Shown: positions 50,254 to 59,703, counted from the first letter of the stretch. The stretch: 64,000 nt of DNA from Novosphingobium marinum (GCF_013408095.1 NZ_JACBZF010000003.1:186001-250000), one strand, 5' to 3'. Notes: generated by a model not told the origin, from the letters alone. Translations and numbers: made by a program.

Positions 50254-50835
50254 ATGACGCAAATTGCCGCCGAAGTTCGGCACCAATCTCCGCAGTGCGT
50301 GGGCCCCGCATATTGCGCTGCGAAAGTGAGCCGAACGGTCGGCCGCCGCCGCACACTCGATGCCCTCTACCGCGAGGAACGGGCTGGACTGATCGCATAT
50401 TTTGCCCGCCGCGTGGGGCCCGAACGCGCCCGCGACCTAGCACAGGATGTGTTTTTGCGTGCAGCGACCAGCAAGCAGCTAACGGAGCTCGTCAATCCGG
50501 CAGGCTTTCTGAGGCGGATTGCATTCAACTTGCTGGTTGACGAGGCGCGACGGCAAAAGTGCCGGATCAGGACGCAGCCACTTCTGGAGAACGCAGACGC
50601 GCCAAGCCGCGCCGCGCAAGAAGATGCCGTACACGTTCGTGAAGCCCGGCACGTGTTGGAAGTCGCGCTCGCGGAGCTCCCGCAAAAGACCGCGCGTATC
50701 TTCGCGATGAATCGTATCGAGAAGAAATCCTACCGTCAGATACATCTCGAGCTAGGCATCGCGCTGCCCACCGTCGATTATCATATGATGAAAGCTCTAG
50801 CGCATTTGCGCCAAGCGCTGGGGCACAGTCGGTGA
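50254..50835 (+). CDS. ECF-type RNA polymerase sigma factor (FecI-like)
   Basis: Directs transcription of a small regulon, probably the lasso receptor and isopeptidase. ATG at 50,254 gives 193 residues; a GTG at 50,326 is possible because family homology starts at TVGRRRTLDALYREER. Region 2 is at FARRVGPERARDLAQDVFLRA and region 4 at LPQKTARIFAMNRIEKKSYRQI. Lasso clusters of this type usually carry a sigma factor with an anti-sigma FecR gene; no FecR is seen here. The TonB receptor gene follows after 121 bases. Confidence 0.87.
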   Translation: MTQIAAEVRHQSPQCVGPAYCAAKVSRTVGRRRTLDALYREERAGLIAYFARRVGPERARDLAQDVFLRAATSKQLTELVNPAGFLRRIAFNLLVDEARRQKCRIRTQPLLENADAPSRAAQEDAVHVREARHVLEVALAELPQKTARIFAMNRIEKKSYRQIHLELGIALPTVDYHMMKALAHLRQALGHSR

Positions 50836-50956
50836 CTGCAACCACCCGGCAAAAAGAGACCCCCTCAAACTTTTATTTCAAATGAAACTAAGGTGTTCGA
50901 AAAAGTGAGCGTCATTCTCTGAAGCGGCCCGACCGCGCCGGAACAGGGAGACCCCA

Positions 50957-53311
50957 ATGTCATTGAGAAATCGCACACTTTCCGTCCTTCTAGCCGGGAC
51001 AGCATTTGTAAGTGCCGCTCCTCCTCTTTTCGCCCAAGACAGTCCAGGCGAACAGGCACAAGATAACGCTGCCGAGGTTGGCGATACGGCTTTGGACGAC
51101 GAAAGTTCTGCGATCGTTGTCACGGGAACGCGAATCCGAGGCGCACGGGTCATCGGTGAAGTCATCGAACTTGATCGCGAGACGATCGTCGAGGCCGGCC
51201 AAGTGGATCTGGGTGAAGCGATCCGCAGCCTACCCCAGAATTTCTCTGGAGGGCAGAACCCGGGGGTCGGCTCCGGTGCAGGGTTCGTCAACGAAAATGT
51301 CAATTCGGCTTCCACCGCCAACCTGCGTGGCATCGGTGCCGATGCCACGCTCACGCTGCTCAATGGCCATAGGCTCCCCTACAACTCGGCCTTTCAGGGG
51401 GTAGACATTTCGGCAATTCCCCTAGCGGCGGTCGACCGGGTCGAGGTCGTGCCAGATGGTGCATCGGCACTCTATGGCTCGGATGCCGTGGGAGGCGTTA
51501 TCAATGTAATCCTCCGGCGCGACTTCGATGGTCTCACGACGTCGGGACAACTCGGTGCCGCAACCGACGGCGGCTACTTTCGCCAGCAATTCGATGCCGT
51601 CGGCGGCACCGGATGGCAGGGCGGCGGACTTATGCTCGCTTATGATTACGCCCATAATTCATCGATCAGGGCCGATCAGCGTTCATACGCCGCGACGCTC
51701 GATCCTGAAGTGACCCTTTATCCGGACATCCGTCGTCATGCCTTGACCTTGTCGGCGCATCAGGATTTGACACCGGGCATCCGCGCAACCATCGACGGCT
51801 TCTACTCCCGGCGCACCACCAGAGCTACGAATGGTGCGCCCGCGTTTCGCATTACCCAAAACCCGAAGCTGGAGGGCTATGCGATCGCGCCAGCCCTTGC
51901 GTTCGATATCGGGAATGGCTGGGAGGCGAAAATTGCCGCTGTCTACGGCAGCGACCAGACCCGTTTGGACGGCGCCTTTGCAATCGCGGGATCGGAGCCG
52001 ATTGACGCGAGTGGTCAATATTTCAATGAAACCACCACGCTTGAGGCGAGTGTGGAAGGGCCTCTTTTCGTCCTACCGGGCGGCAGCGTGCGCTTGGCCA
52101 TGGGCGCGGGCTTTCGGGACAACAGTCTGGCTTACGAGCGCAATGATGGCACCATAAGCACGAATTTCGATGTGAAGCGCCAAGCCCGCTTCGCTTTCGG
52201 CGAACTCTACCTGCCCCTTGTTTCCCCGCAAAACGACGTGGCCTGGATCGCCGAACTCACCGTGACCGCGGCGGTTCGCTACGAGGACTATCTGGGCCTT
52301 GACCAGCAGGCAACGCCAAGGATCGCCGTGCGCTACGCTCCTGTTGACAGCATTACCTTGCGCGCGAGCTGGACTCGTTCGTTCAAGGCCCCAACGCTCT
52401 ACCAGCAGTATGTCTTCTACCAGGCAATCGCGGTCCCGGCATCATTTGTCGGCACGGGAACGGGTTCGGATACGATCATTGCCTCAGCTGGCGGCAATCC
52501 CGACGTCGAGGCCGAACGCGCAAGAAGCTGGACAGCCGGCTTCGACTTTTCTCCCTCCAGCATCCCGGAGATCACGATCTCAGGTACCTGGTTCGATACT
52601 CGGTTCACCGACCGGGTCGTCGCTCCTATCTCGGGGTCAGTATTTGCCGCCTACGGTGATCCCGCATACGCCAGCCTAATCAATTTCACGCCCACCCTTG
52701 GCGCGATCAACGAGCTCATCAATGGAGCGCAGTTTGGCCTTGAGAATTTCACCGGCGCGCCGTTCGACCCGGCGAGCGTGATCGCAATCATCGACAATCG
52801 TAGCATCAACGTCGCGACATGGTCCATCCACGGCGTCGATGCGCGTATCGATTGGAACCATGAGCTCGGCGACAGGCGATCGGTCGGGTTCGACCTCTCG
52901 GGCAGCTGGCTCGAGAGTGAGCAGCGGATCGTCGACTCATTACCGATCGTTCCACTCGCCGGGACGGTCTTCAATCCACCCAAGTACCGGCTGCGCGGAA
53001 CAGCGCGTCTCGGATTAGATCGCTTCCTGACAAGTGTTTCCCTGAACTACACTGGGGCGCTTTTGGATCGTCGGTTCGAAAACAAAAGGCGCCTGGCTCC
53101 GAGCGCGACGCTTGATGTTGCAGCGACTTACACGCTGGATCAGGGTGACGGTCGCGAGCCAGGCCTTGAGCTATCTCTTTCGATCCAGAACCTCTTCGAT
53201 CAGGCACCAAGAGGCATCGAGCAGGTCGGCCCCTACGACACTCCCTACGATTCGACGAACTATTCGCCGATCGGCCGCTTTGTCTCCGTGGGCGTCCGGA
53301 GGCACTGGTGA
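50957..53311 (+). CDS. TonB-dependent receptor of the lasso peptide cluster
   Basis: Outer-membrane importer, 784 residues. Signal peptide 1-27 ending PPLFAQ. A TonB-box-like AIVVTGTRI is followed by the plug domain with STANLRGIGADATLTLLNGHRLP and DGASALYGSDAVGGVINVILRR, then the barrel, ending in RHW with a terminal aromatic. No N-terminal signalling domain is present, so it cannot send a signal to a FecR-type anti-sigma in the usual way. It overlaps the isopeptidase start, and likely takes up the lasso peptide. Confidence 0.93.
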   Translation: MSLRNRTLSVLLAGTAFVSAAPPLFAQDSPGEQAQDNAAEVGDTALDDESSAIVVTGTRIRGARVIGEVIELDRETIVEAGQVDLGEAIRSLPQNFSGGQNPGVGSGAGFVNENVNSASTANLRGIGADATLTLLNGHRLPYNSAFQGVDISAIPLAAVDRVEVVPDGASALYGSDAVGGVINVILRRDFDGLTTSGQLGAATDGGYFRQQFDAVGGTGWQGGGLMLAYDYAHNSSIRADQRSYAATLDPEVTLYPDIRRHALTLSAHQDLTPGIRATIDGFYSRRTTRATNGAPAFRITQNPKLEGYAIAPALAFDIGNGWEAKIAAVYGSDQTRLDGAFAIAGSEPIDASGQYFNETTTLEASVEGPLFVLPGGSVRLAMGAGFRDNSLAYERNDGTISTNFDVKRQARFAFGELYLPLVSPQNDVAWIAELTVTAAVRYEDYLGLDQQATPRIAVRYAPVDSITLRASWTRSFKAPTLYQQYVFYQAIAVPASFVGTGTGSDTIIASAGGNPDVEAERARSWTAGFDFSPSSIPEITISGTWFDTRFTDRVVAPISGSVFAAYGDPAYASLINFTPTLGAINELINGAQFGLENFTGAPFDPASVIAIIDNRSINVATWSIHGVDARIDWNHELGDRRSVGFDLSGSWLESEQRIVDSLPIVPLAGTVFNPPKYRLRGTARLGLDRFLTSVSLNYTGALLDRRFENKRRLAPSATLDVAATYTLDQGDGREPGLELSLSIQNLFDQAPRGIEQVGPYDTPYDSTNYSPIGRFVSVGVRRHW

Positions 53312-55452
53312 TGAGCCCGCTACTGCTTGCGGCATTGGCCCAATCCATCGTTCCTGTTGCAACGCCCAGCGAGAGCGGCGGCGATCCGTGTACTGCGTTC
53401 GAAAGCGCGCCTACATCGCAAGCAGAAGCGCTTCCGATGAGCATCGCGGAACTCGCCGAAATCGCCGACATTGGCTCGCCCGTCCCCGGTTCTTCACCCG
53501 CGTTGGGCATCTCTCCGGACAGGAAGCGGATCGCTGTGCTCGTCAGTCGGGGTAATCCCGGGGAGAACCAATACTGCCAGCGCTTGCTGGTCCTGCCGAT
53601 CTCGGGCCAGGGCCTCCCCGTCGAAATCGCCCGCGGTGGCGCCTATATTGCCGACGACTATTCGCTACGAGATTTCTCTTTCGTTCAGGCCGGTTGGCCG
53701 CGGCCCAATCCGCCACGCTGGTCACCGGACGGGACACTGGTCGCCTTTCTGCGCCGCGAAGAGGGCAGGACGCAGGTGTGGCTGGCGGACCCGGACGGAG
53801 GCCTTTCCCCCCGCCAGGCCACGGACCTCGCGGACGACATCGATGCCTTTGCCTGGGCGGCAGATGGCAAAGGCTTGGTCGTTGCCACTAGGCCCGGGAT
53901 CCACGTGGCTGCTCGAGCAATTGCTGAAGAGGGGAACAGCGGGTTTCTTTACGACAAACGCTTCGCGCCGCAACTCTCCGACCGCCCCATCCCTACGGGC
54001 GAGGTAACGGCCCGATATACCTTCGCATCGCTCTCCGAAGGCTACACACGTGTTGCCACGGCGGAGGAGCGCGCCATTCTGGCACCGCTGCGACCAGGCA
54101 AGACTTCGGCCACTGCGACGATGTGGCGAACGGGCACACAAGACCGATTGGCGTGGATTGAACCAAAGGAACCGGAGCAAATATTGAGTCCCACCCGGCT
54201 CGTGATCGCCGATCCCGACGGCAGGCGCAGGGTCTTTTCGAGAAGCGAGTGCGAAGGGATCTTCGAATTGTGGTGGTCGTCCGATGGGACCTCGCTGATG
54301 GCCTTGCAGCGTACAGGCTGGGCAAGGAGCCGGACTGCGCTGCTACGTTGGGACAATGACGAGGCGCTCCCGGAGCGCGTGTTCGAAACCGATGACGTCA
54401 TCGCAGGGTGCAAGTCGGCTGGGCGGGAGGCAATCTGTACCCGAGAGGGATCGACACGCCCGATCAGGATCGTCGCGTTTAACCTGGGCAGCGGCGCGCA
54501 GCGCATCGTCTACGATCCAAATCCGCAATTCGCTGACACGCGCTGGGGGGAAGTGCGTCGCCTACGCTTCCGCAATGCCTACGGGGTGGAAAGCTTTGCC
54601 GACCTCGTGCTGCCGCCTGGGCATCGCGCAGGGGAACGGCTCCCGATGGTCGTGGCGGGCTATTCCAGCCGCGGCTTTCTTCGAGGCGGGACGGGGGACG
54701 ATGTCCCGATCCAGCCGCTCGCCGCGCGCGGCTTCGCGGTCCTTAGTTTCGCACGTCCAGGTTTCCTGCCTGCTGTGAGGGAGGCTCGATCGGAGATTGA
54801 GACCCGGACGCTGCTCGAGGAGCCTTGGGCCGATCGCCGCTCGGTGCTGTCGTCCCTCGAAATGGCGATCGAACTAGCAGTAGGCTCTGGAGCGGTCGAT
54901 CAACGCCGAATTGGAATAACCGGCTTCAGCGACGGAGGGGCTTCAGCGCAGTTCGCACTCATCAACTCGGACCTGTTTTCCGCCGCCTCGTTTACGACTT
55001 GTTGCGAAGACAGCGGTTCTTTCGCGCTGGTGGCCGGCCCGCGCTTTACAGACTACCTCAGAGCTATGGGATACCCCTACTTCGACGGTGCGGCCGACGC
55101 GTTCTGGCAGCCGATGTCGCTTCTTCGCAATGTCGAGAACATCGATACACCGATACTGATCCTGGCTGCGGATAGCGAATACGAGGCTGCACTCGATGTG
55201 TGGGAGACCTACCGGCATCGCGGCAAAGCGATCGAGATGCGTGTTTTTCCGGGCGAGACACATTATCGCTGGCAACCGGCACACCGGCTCGCCACCTACC
55301 GCTGGCAGATCGATTGGTTCTCCTTCTGGCTCGCGCATCAATTGGATTGCAGCGCGCCGAGGATGCCCCAATACGCGCGCTGGCTGGCGTTCCCCGGTGC
55401 ACCGGAACGGTCAGACCTCCACTGCTATCCTCCGGCGTCAACGGCTCCATGA
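53311..55452 (+). CDS. Lasso peptide isopeptidase (Atxe2-type, S9 hydrolase)
   Basis: Opens the macrolactam ring of an imported lasso peptide. 713 residues from the ATG at 53,311 (GTG 3 bases before is also possible). A short N-terminal export signal (LLLAALAQSIVPVA) is followed by a beta-propeller-like domain and an alpha/beta hydrolase. The triad is S540 in GFSDGGAS, D621 in LAADSEYE and H651 in GETHYRW, intact. The gene is coupled to the receptor and converges on the cyclase gene with a 15-base overlap. Confidence 0.9.
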   Translation: MSPLLLAALAQSIVPVATPSESGGDPCTAFESAPTSQAEALPMSIAELAEIADIGSPVPGSSPALGISPDRKRIAVLVSRGNPGENQYCQRLLVLPISGQGLPVEIARGGAYIADDYSLRDFSFVQAGWPRPNPPRWSPDGTLVAFLRREEGRTQVWLADPDGGLSPRQATDLADDIDAFAWAADGKGLVVATRPGIHVAARAIAEEGNSGFLYDKRFAPQLSDRPIPTGEVTARYTFASLSEGYTRVATAEERAILAPLRPGKTSATATMWRTGTQDRLAWIEPKEPEQILSPTRLVIADPDGRRRVFSRSECEGIFELWWSSDGTSLMALQRTGWARSRTALLRWDNDEALPERVFETDDVIAGCKSAGREAICTREGSTRPIRIVAFNLGSGAQRIVYDPNPQFADTRWGEVRRLRFRNAYGVESFADLVLPPGHRAGERLPMVVAGYSSRGFLRGGTGDDVPIQPLAARGFAVLSFARPGFLPAVREARSEIETRTLLEEPWADRRSVLSSLEMAIELAVGSGAVDQRRIGITGFSDGGASAQFALINSDLFSAASFTTCCEDSGSFALVAGPRFTDYLRAMGYPYFDGAADAFWQPMSLLRNVENIDTPILILAADSEYEAALDVWETYRHRGKAIEMRVFPGETHYRWQPAHRLATYRWQIDWFSFWLAHQLDCSAPRMPQYARWLAFPGAPERSDLHCYPPASTAP

Positions 55453-57147
55453 GCGTGCCCAATTCTCGGCCTCGAGCAAGTCCATCAGGCGTTCGATCAA
55501 CACAAGGTCAGTGACCTCATCTACGTCCAAGGCCGACGCGAGCGCAGATCGATCTAGGATGTTATTGGTCGCAAGGAGACCTCCGAGAAGTCGCTCACGA
55601 ACGACCGGTCGGTGGCGGGCGAAAGCAAGGCGCAGGAAGCTGTCGGGGCCGGTTTTGGAAGTTCTGGTTCGGATCGATACTGGCAACTCTCGGGCAAAGG
55701 CGGACCGCGCCGGTGCACGGTTGCGCCCTCCCTGACTCCAAACCCAGCTGGGGACGCCGAGACAGTATTCGACGAGCGGCTGGCTTGCGAGTGGAGAAAA
55801 GCGTCTCCCGTCCTCGGCCACACTATGGAGATGATTCTGGGCATGCATCAGTAGCCGCAGATGATCGATTGCGCCCGACCGGTGTGGCGTCCATCCAGCG
55901 AGCCAAGGGGTCAATGGATCGAGCTCGATCTCCTTAACATCGCACGCCAACAGGCTCGAATCTTCGGGCCAAGGATCTTTCGGTCCTGCTCCCCGGATGC
56001 GCCGCAGCGCCGCGGCAAGCATGACAGGCACGCTGCATCCGGTAATGTGGCACATATCGAGGACCGTTTGCCACGTCGCTCGGTTAAGACCGCTGGCGCG
56101 CAGTCGGTCGACGACTGGCGCGGCCGAATGAAGATAGCAGAACAGATTATCGCCGTTGTTCCCGTCGAGGATCACATCGGCCGCCATCTCCGTGCGCGCC
56201 GCGTCAAGCAGATCGTCGAAGGTGGTACGGAATGCGCGCCGAGCTGGTCGCGCTAGTCCCCGAGAGGCGGATCGGGACGGATCGAACGCAGCTGCATCAA
56301 GCGTCCGCTCAAGACACCGAACATCGAGCGCCCTAGCGACAGATTGCGCGTGCAGACGCTCGTCGCCGCTCGGATCAGCGGTCGAAATAGTGACGCAATC
56401 GAAGTCGATCCCGCCGACTGCCAGAGCCGCAGCGACCAAGGAGGAGTCGACGCCACCTGATAGTGCGACCCCGACCCGACCGAAGCACTCGGCCCAGCAA
56501 GTCATGACGGAAACGCTCAGGGCGCGCAGATGTTCGCTCGCTTCCTCGAAACCGGGCGCTTGCTCACCTGGCAACATTGTGCTCGGCTCCCATAGCACTT
56601 TTTGGCGCATTTCTGTTTGACCGAATTCTACCAGGACACCCGGGACAAGCTCCTCCACACCGTCCAGACAGGTGGTGCGGCACCTGAGTTCAGGCCGCAG
56701 CAGATGCGTCGCAATCGATTGATAATTTATCGTCGCATTGAAGAGGAGAGGATCGCTTGCGACCAGTCTATGCGTGGCGATTTCCATCGAATATACCGGC
56801 GCAAGGCCGGATGGGTCAGGGAAAATCCCGATCGAAGATCTCGATGGGTCATGCCGGATCGCAACATAGGCGCCCCAGTATCGGCTCTTCAGGTACCGCG
56901 CGAATTGTTCGGTATCGGGAGCGACCGGCTCGATATCCCTTTCGTCCGAGATCGAGCCAAAACTTGATTTCGAGAAGAGTGCGCCAATTAGTATTGCATC
57001 ACTAGCGACCGCGATGCTGGACACGCCGGGAGCAATCCACAGTGTCGGGTTTCCGGCAATCGCCTCTTCCGGCCGAGAAACGTGTCGGGGCAGGCCCGAC
57101 ATAACTGCACCATGGGGAATAGCCAGCAGGAACCGGAGCGGCGTCAT
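55438..57147 (-). CDS. Lasso peptide macrolactam synthetase (asparagine synthetase-like, C protein)
   Basis: Adenylates the Asp or Glu side chain of the precursor so the new N-terminal amine can attack it and close the ring. 569 residues. The ATP-pyrophosphatase loop SGGVDSS is at residues 230-236 in VALSGGVDSSLVAAAL. The N-terminal half is a glutaminase-like domain without the nucleophilic cysteine at position 2 (it starts MTPLRFLL), as in other lasso C proteins. Its ATG overlaps the B-gene stop (ATGA). Confidence 0.93.
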   Translation of the reverse strand: MTPLRFLLAIPHGAVMSGLPRHVSRPEEAIAGNPTLWIAPGVSSIAVASDAILIGALFSKSSFGSISDERDIEPVAPDTEQFARYLKSRYWGAYVAIRHDPSRSSIGIFPDPSGLAPVYSMEIATHRLVASDPLLFNATINYQSIATHLLRPELRCRTTCLDGVEELVPGVLVEFGQTEMRQKVLWEPSTMLPGEQAPGFEEASEHLRALSVSVMTCWAECFGRVGVALSGGVDSSLVAAALAVGGIDFDCVTISTADPSGDERLHAQSVARALDVRCLERTLDAAAFDPSRSASRGLARPARRAFRTTFDDLLDAARTEMAADVILDGNNGDNLFCYLHSAAPVVDRLRASGLNRATWQTVLDMCHITGCSVPVMLAAALRRIRGAGPKDPWPEDSSLLACDVKEIELDPLTPWLAGWTPHRSGAIDHLRLLMHAQNHLHSVAEDGRRFSPLASQPLVEYCLGVPSWVWSQGGRNRAPARSAFARELPVSIRTRTSKTGPDSFLRLAFARHRPVVRERLLGGLLATNNILDRSALASALDVDEVTDLVLIERLMDLLEAENWARSWSR

Positions 57148-57797
57148 ACGACAAGGATTGGGGTATAGCGCAAGACTTCCTCGATCGAGTCGTTGAGCAC
57201 GGTCTCGCCATGCTGCACCCAGCAATGGGCACGAAACGGATGAAGGCTCACACCGAGCACAACGAAAGTTGCATCGCCGACTGCAGCCAGATTGCTGGAA
57301 AGGGCAAGCGATCTGGGAAGACATCGATCGGCCGAGGTACGGAGCAAGCGGGTCTGGCCAAAGGAATGGACCACCGCTTTACCCTGCCCACTCAGGATAT
57401 CGCGCCGAAAAGCCCGGCGTTCAACGAGGCGGCGGTGGTTCTCGAGGATTTTCTGGAAAGAGGTCGATGCGATCCGGGTCTCAATGCGGCGCTCTATCCA
57501 CAAGGCGCGCGCGACCCGCGCGAGGTTGAAAGCTCCTCTCTCCTGTGCCGGTGAGGTCTTCGCGGGTTCTGTCCAATCTGATGGGCGCGGAAGAAAGTCG
57601 GGCTGGGCCCAGCCACCACGGGCGTTGTTCTCCCCCGCAGCGAGGAACTCGCGTTCGCTTTGCGGGGGCAGCCGAAAATATCGGTCCCGCGCGACATCAA
57701 GAAAGACAAGTTGCTCCCCGATGCGACACCAGGCCAGAGCCGAGACGTCTTCTGCAGCAATTGCCATGGGTGCAGATGGCGGGAGCGCGGGCGTCAC
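57144..57797 (-). CDS. Lasso peptide B protein (RRE plus leader peptidase)
   Basis: Binds the precursor leader and cuts it off. 217 residues from a GTG at 57,797, with GGCGGAG upstream. Residues 15-75 look like the PqqD-type recognition element (ALAWCRIGEQLVFLDVARDRYFRL). The transglutaminase-like peptidase has C159 in DRCLPRSLAL, H191 in RAHCWVQ and D203 in LNDSIEEV. This is a fused recognition-peptidase form. It lies 21 bases after the precursor gene. Confidence 0.93.
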   Translation of the reverse strand: MTPALPPSAPMAIAAEDVSALAWCRIGEQLVFLDVARDRYFRLPPQSEREFLAAGENNARGGWAQPDFLPRPSDWTEPAKTSPAQERGAFNLARVARALWIERRIETRIASTSFQKILENHRRLVERRAFRRDILSGQGKAVVHSFGQTRLLRTSADRCLPRSLALSSNLAAVGDATFVVLGVSLHPFRAHCWVQHGETVLNDSIEEVLRYTPILVV

Positions 57798-57818
57798 CGG
57801 CCCGCGCTCCGCCTTCAG

Positions 57819-57956
57819 TCAGTCGTCGACGAGGCCGGGGGTGGAATTCTGCTTGCCGATGCCGGCATCGACGAATAACTGGCCCGCGCCCTTCGTTTCG
57901 ACTGTCGCCTTGCCGAGATCGATAACCTCGCTGTCGGCGTTCTCGAAGTCCTTCAT
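57819..57956 (-). CDS. Lasso peptide precursor (A protein)
   Basis: 45 residues, ATG to TGA, with TAGGAG 6 bases before the ATG. The leader (1-22) ends DLGKATVETK, with the threonine at position -2 that lasso enzymes require. The core of 23 residues begins GAGQLFVDA and ends TPGLVDD; glycine 1 and aspartate 8 would form an 8-residue ring, leaving a 15-residue tail. This arrangement resembles known proteobacterial lasso peptides such as syanodin I, also Gly1-Asp8. It is the first gene of the A-B-C operon. No charged or bulky plug residue near the ring is certain. Confidence 0.93.
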   Translation of the reverse strand: MKDFENADSEVIDLGKATVETKGAGQLFVDAGIGKQNSTPGLVDD

Positions 57957-58291
57957 GATAAGCTCCTAAGGTTGCAGTTGCGACTCTATCAGCCGCCTTG
58001 GGAGCATGTTCTTCGATTCAATTATGATCCAACTTATAATGGAATTATAAACAGATAGTCCGGTAAATGAGGTGCGACCGGGCGATGGAAGCACTCGTTG
58101 GCAAGTGCAGCGATGCCTTTAACTTGAGCGCCTGGACATGCGCATCGCAACCCGGTCGCGAGGATCCTGAGTTCCCTACGTCACGATAAGGCCAATCATG
58201 CCTGATGAAACAGCGCAATTGTACCTATTGGCGCAATTTGCATTAAGTTGTTGCCGAGAAAAATCAGAAAAAATCCGGACACTGTCGGCAA
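57957..58291. other. Intergenic region before lasso precursor
   Basis: About 335 bases between the lasso precursor and the DUF2274 gene, both on the minus strand. It is AT-rich near 58,020-58,060. It contains an inverted repeat at 58,034-58,050 and probably the promoter of the lasso operon. No gene was found in it. Confidence 0.6.
58034..58050. promoter_or_regulatory. AT-rich inverted repeat upstream of lasso operon
   Basis: TTATAAT-GGA-ATTATAA, perfect 7-base arms, 78-94 bases before the precursor ATG. Each arm also looks like a -10 box, so it could be an operator or part of the promoter. Confidence 0.4.
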
Positions 58292-58528
58292 TTATTGCTT
58301 GGATATTGTGGGCGTCCTTCTAAGTGCCTTGGCAAAATCCCGGTCACTGGCCACGAAGCGCTCGATCATTGGTGGGATCAGAGCTGCGGGCTCGGGTGCG
58401 CCCTCTGAAACGCCGCCATTGAGCACGACCCCATATTCGACGAGCCGGCGATGGAGCCGCGCAGGGACCTCGATCGTCAGCTTGACGGGCTTGCCATCGG
58501 TGATGTCGGAGAGTTTGAGCCGGGTCAT
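58292..58528 (-). CDS. DUF2274 protein of the trb block
   Basis: 78 residues. LKLSDITDGKPVKLTIEVPARLHRRLVEYG is the DUF2274 pattern, a short ribbon-helix-helix-like protein found after trbI in alphaproteobacterial conjugation clusters. It overlaps the trbI stop (ATGA). Role unknown, possibly regulatory. Confidence 0.88.
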   Translation of the reverse strand: MTRLKLSDITDGKPVKLTIEVPARLHRRLVEYGVVLNGGVSEGAPEPAALIPPMIERFVASDRDFAKALRRTPTISKQ

Positions 58529-59703
58529 GCCTCACCCTCCAGCACAATATCGCGCGTCACCAGAACGCGTACGGGAAAGCCGGGCCGAATGGTCAGAGTC
58601 GGGCGGATATTAAGCTCGCGTGCAACGACCTGCTCGCCCGCCCGATTAATGCTGTCCTGGCTGCCGCGGCGAACGGCGCGGATCAGATCATCATCTCCGC
58701 CTGCGCCGAGTTCGCCGCCAATCCCGAGCAAAGTGGAAACGAGCGCCGCCTTAACGACACCGCCCCAATGGTAATCGACGCCGTCCTCCAGCCCGGCATA
58801 GCCCGAGGGATCGGCAACTGGCTGGCGATCGAGCACGATCGAGCGACCATCGGGCAGGATGAGCCTGGTCCAGGCCAGCAGCACCCGACGTTGGCCGAAT
58901 CCGACATCGGACTCGTACTCACCGATCAGGCGCGCACCTTGCGGGATCAGAAGGTGCCGCCCGGTCAGGCTGTCATAGACATTCTCGGTCACCTGCGCGG
59001 TCACGAGGCCCGGCTGGTCCGACCGGATACCGGTGATCAGCGCTGCCGGAATGATCGACCCGGCCCGAAGCAGCCAGCCAGATGGCACCGCCTCAAGCCG
59101 CTGCACGGACGCCGTTTGCATGTCGGCGGGCCGTTCGAGAAAACTCGGCCGCGCGGTTGAGACGGATGGCTGAACTGGTGCTGGGGGTTGCGGCCCAGCC
59201 CCCGAAGCTGCCGGACTGGAATTGGCGGCGGGTGTCCCACTGCCGAAAAACAGTCGACTGCCGCGCGCCGCCTCGCGTTCCTGTTCCAAGCGTTCGCGCG
59301 CCATATCCTCGGGGCTAGGCGAAGCCCGCTGGGACGGTGTTGGAGGCGGGCCGCCGACCGGTGGAAGCGCGGCAACAGCCCCGCGATCCTGCGCCTCGAG
59401 GATCGGTTGACCGAGATCGCCCGGTAGCGGCGGCCCTAATCTCGGAACCTGGGAATAGTCCGTCGGGGCCGTGGCAAGTCCGTCTGCCACAGCGATTCCG
59501 TCGGTGTTCACTAGCTCTTCGCCGACGTCCTGCGAAGCCGGCTGCAGGGCGTAGAGCAGTATACCGCCAAGCACGGTCAGACCCGCGGCGCTGGCAATGC
59601 CGATAGCCTTGCGCGAGAGCCTGACCACGCGCGGTCCTTCCCCGCGCAATTGAACGATGCTTTCGGCATCGGGTGGCGGCTCGGTCTTGCTTTCCTCGTT
59701 CAC
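58525..59703 (-). CDS. trbI: Conjugal transfer protein TrbI (VirB10)
   Basis: Inner-to-outer membrane spanning core protein of the type IV secretion machine. 392 residues. One N-terminal membrane segment (IGIASAAGLTVLGGILLYAL), a proline-rich linker, and the VirB10 domain with LRAGSIIPAALITGIRSDQPG and LLIPQGARLIGEYESDVGFG. The outer-membrane antenna region is present (DGVDYHWGGVVKAALVSTLLG), unlike in the orphan VirB10-like protein at 8,264. Starts overlapping the trbG stop. Confidence 0.93.
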   Translation of the reverse strand: MNEESKTEPPPDAESIVQLRGEGPRVVRLSRKAIGIASAAGLTVLGGILLYALQPASQDVGEELVNTDGIAVADGLATAPTDYSQVPRLGPPLPGDLGQPILEAQDRGAVAALPPVGGPPPTPSQRASPSPEDMARERLEQEREAARGSRLFFGSGTPAANSSPAASGAGPQPPAPVQPSVSTARPSFLERPADMQTASVQRLEAVPSGWLLRAGSIIPAALITGIRSDQPGLVTAQVTENVYDSLTGRHLLIPQGARLIGEYESDVGFGQRRVLLAWTRLILPDGRSIVLDRQPVADPSGYAGLEDGVDYHWGGVVKAALVSTLLGIGGELGAGGDDDLIRAVRRGSQDSINRAGEQVVARELNIRPTLTIRPGFPVRVLVTRDIVLEGEA

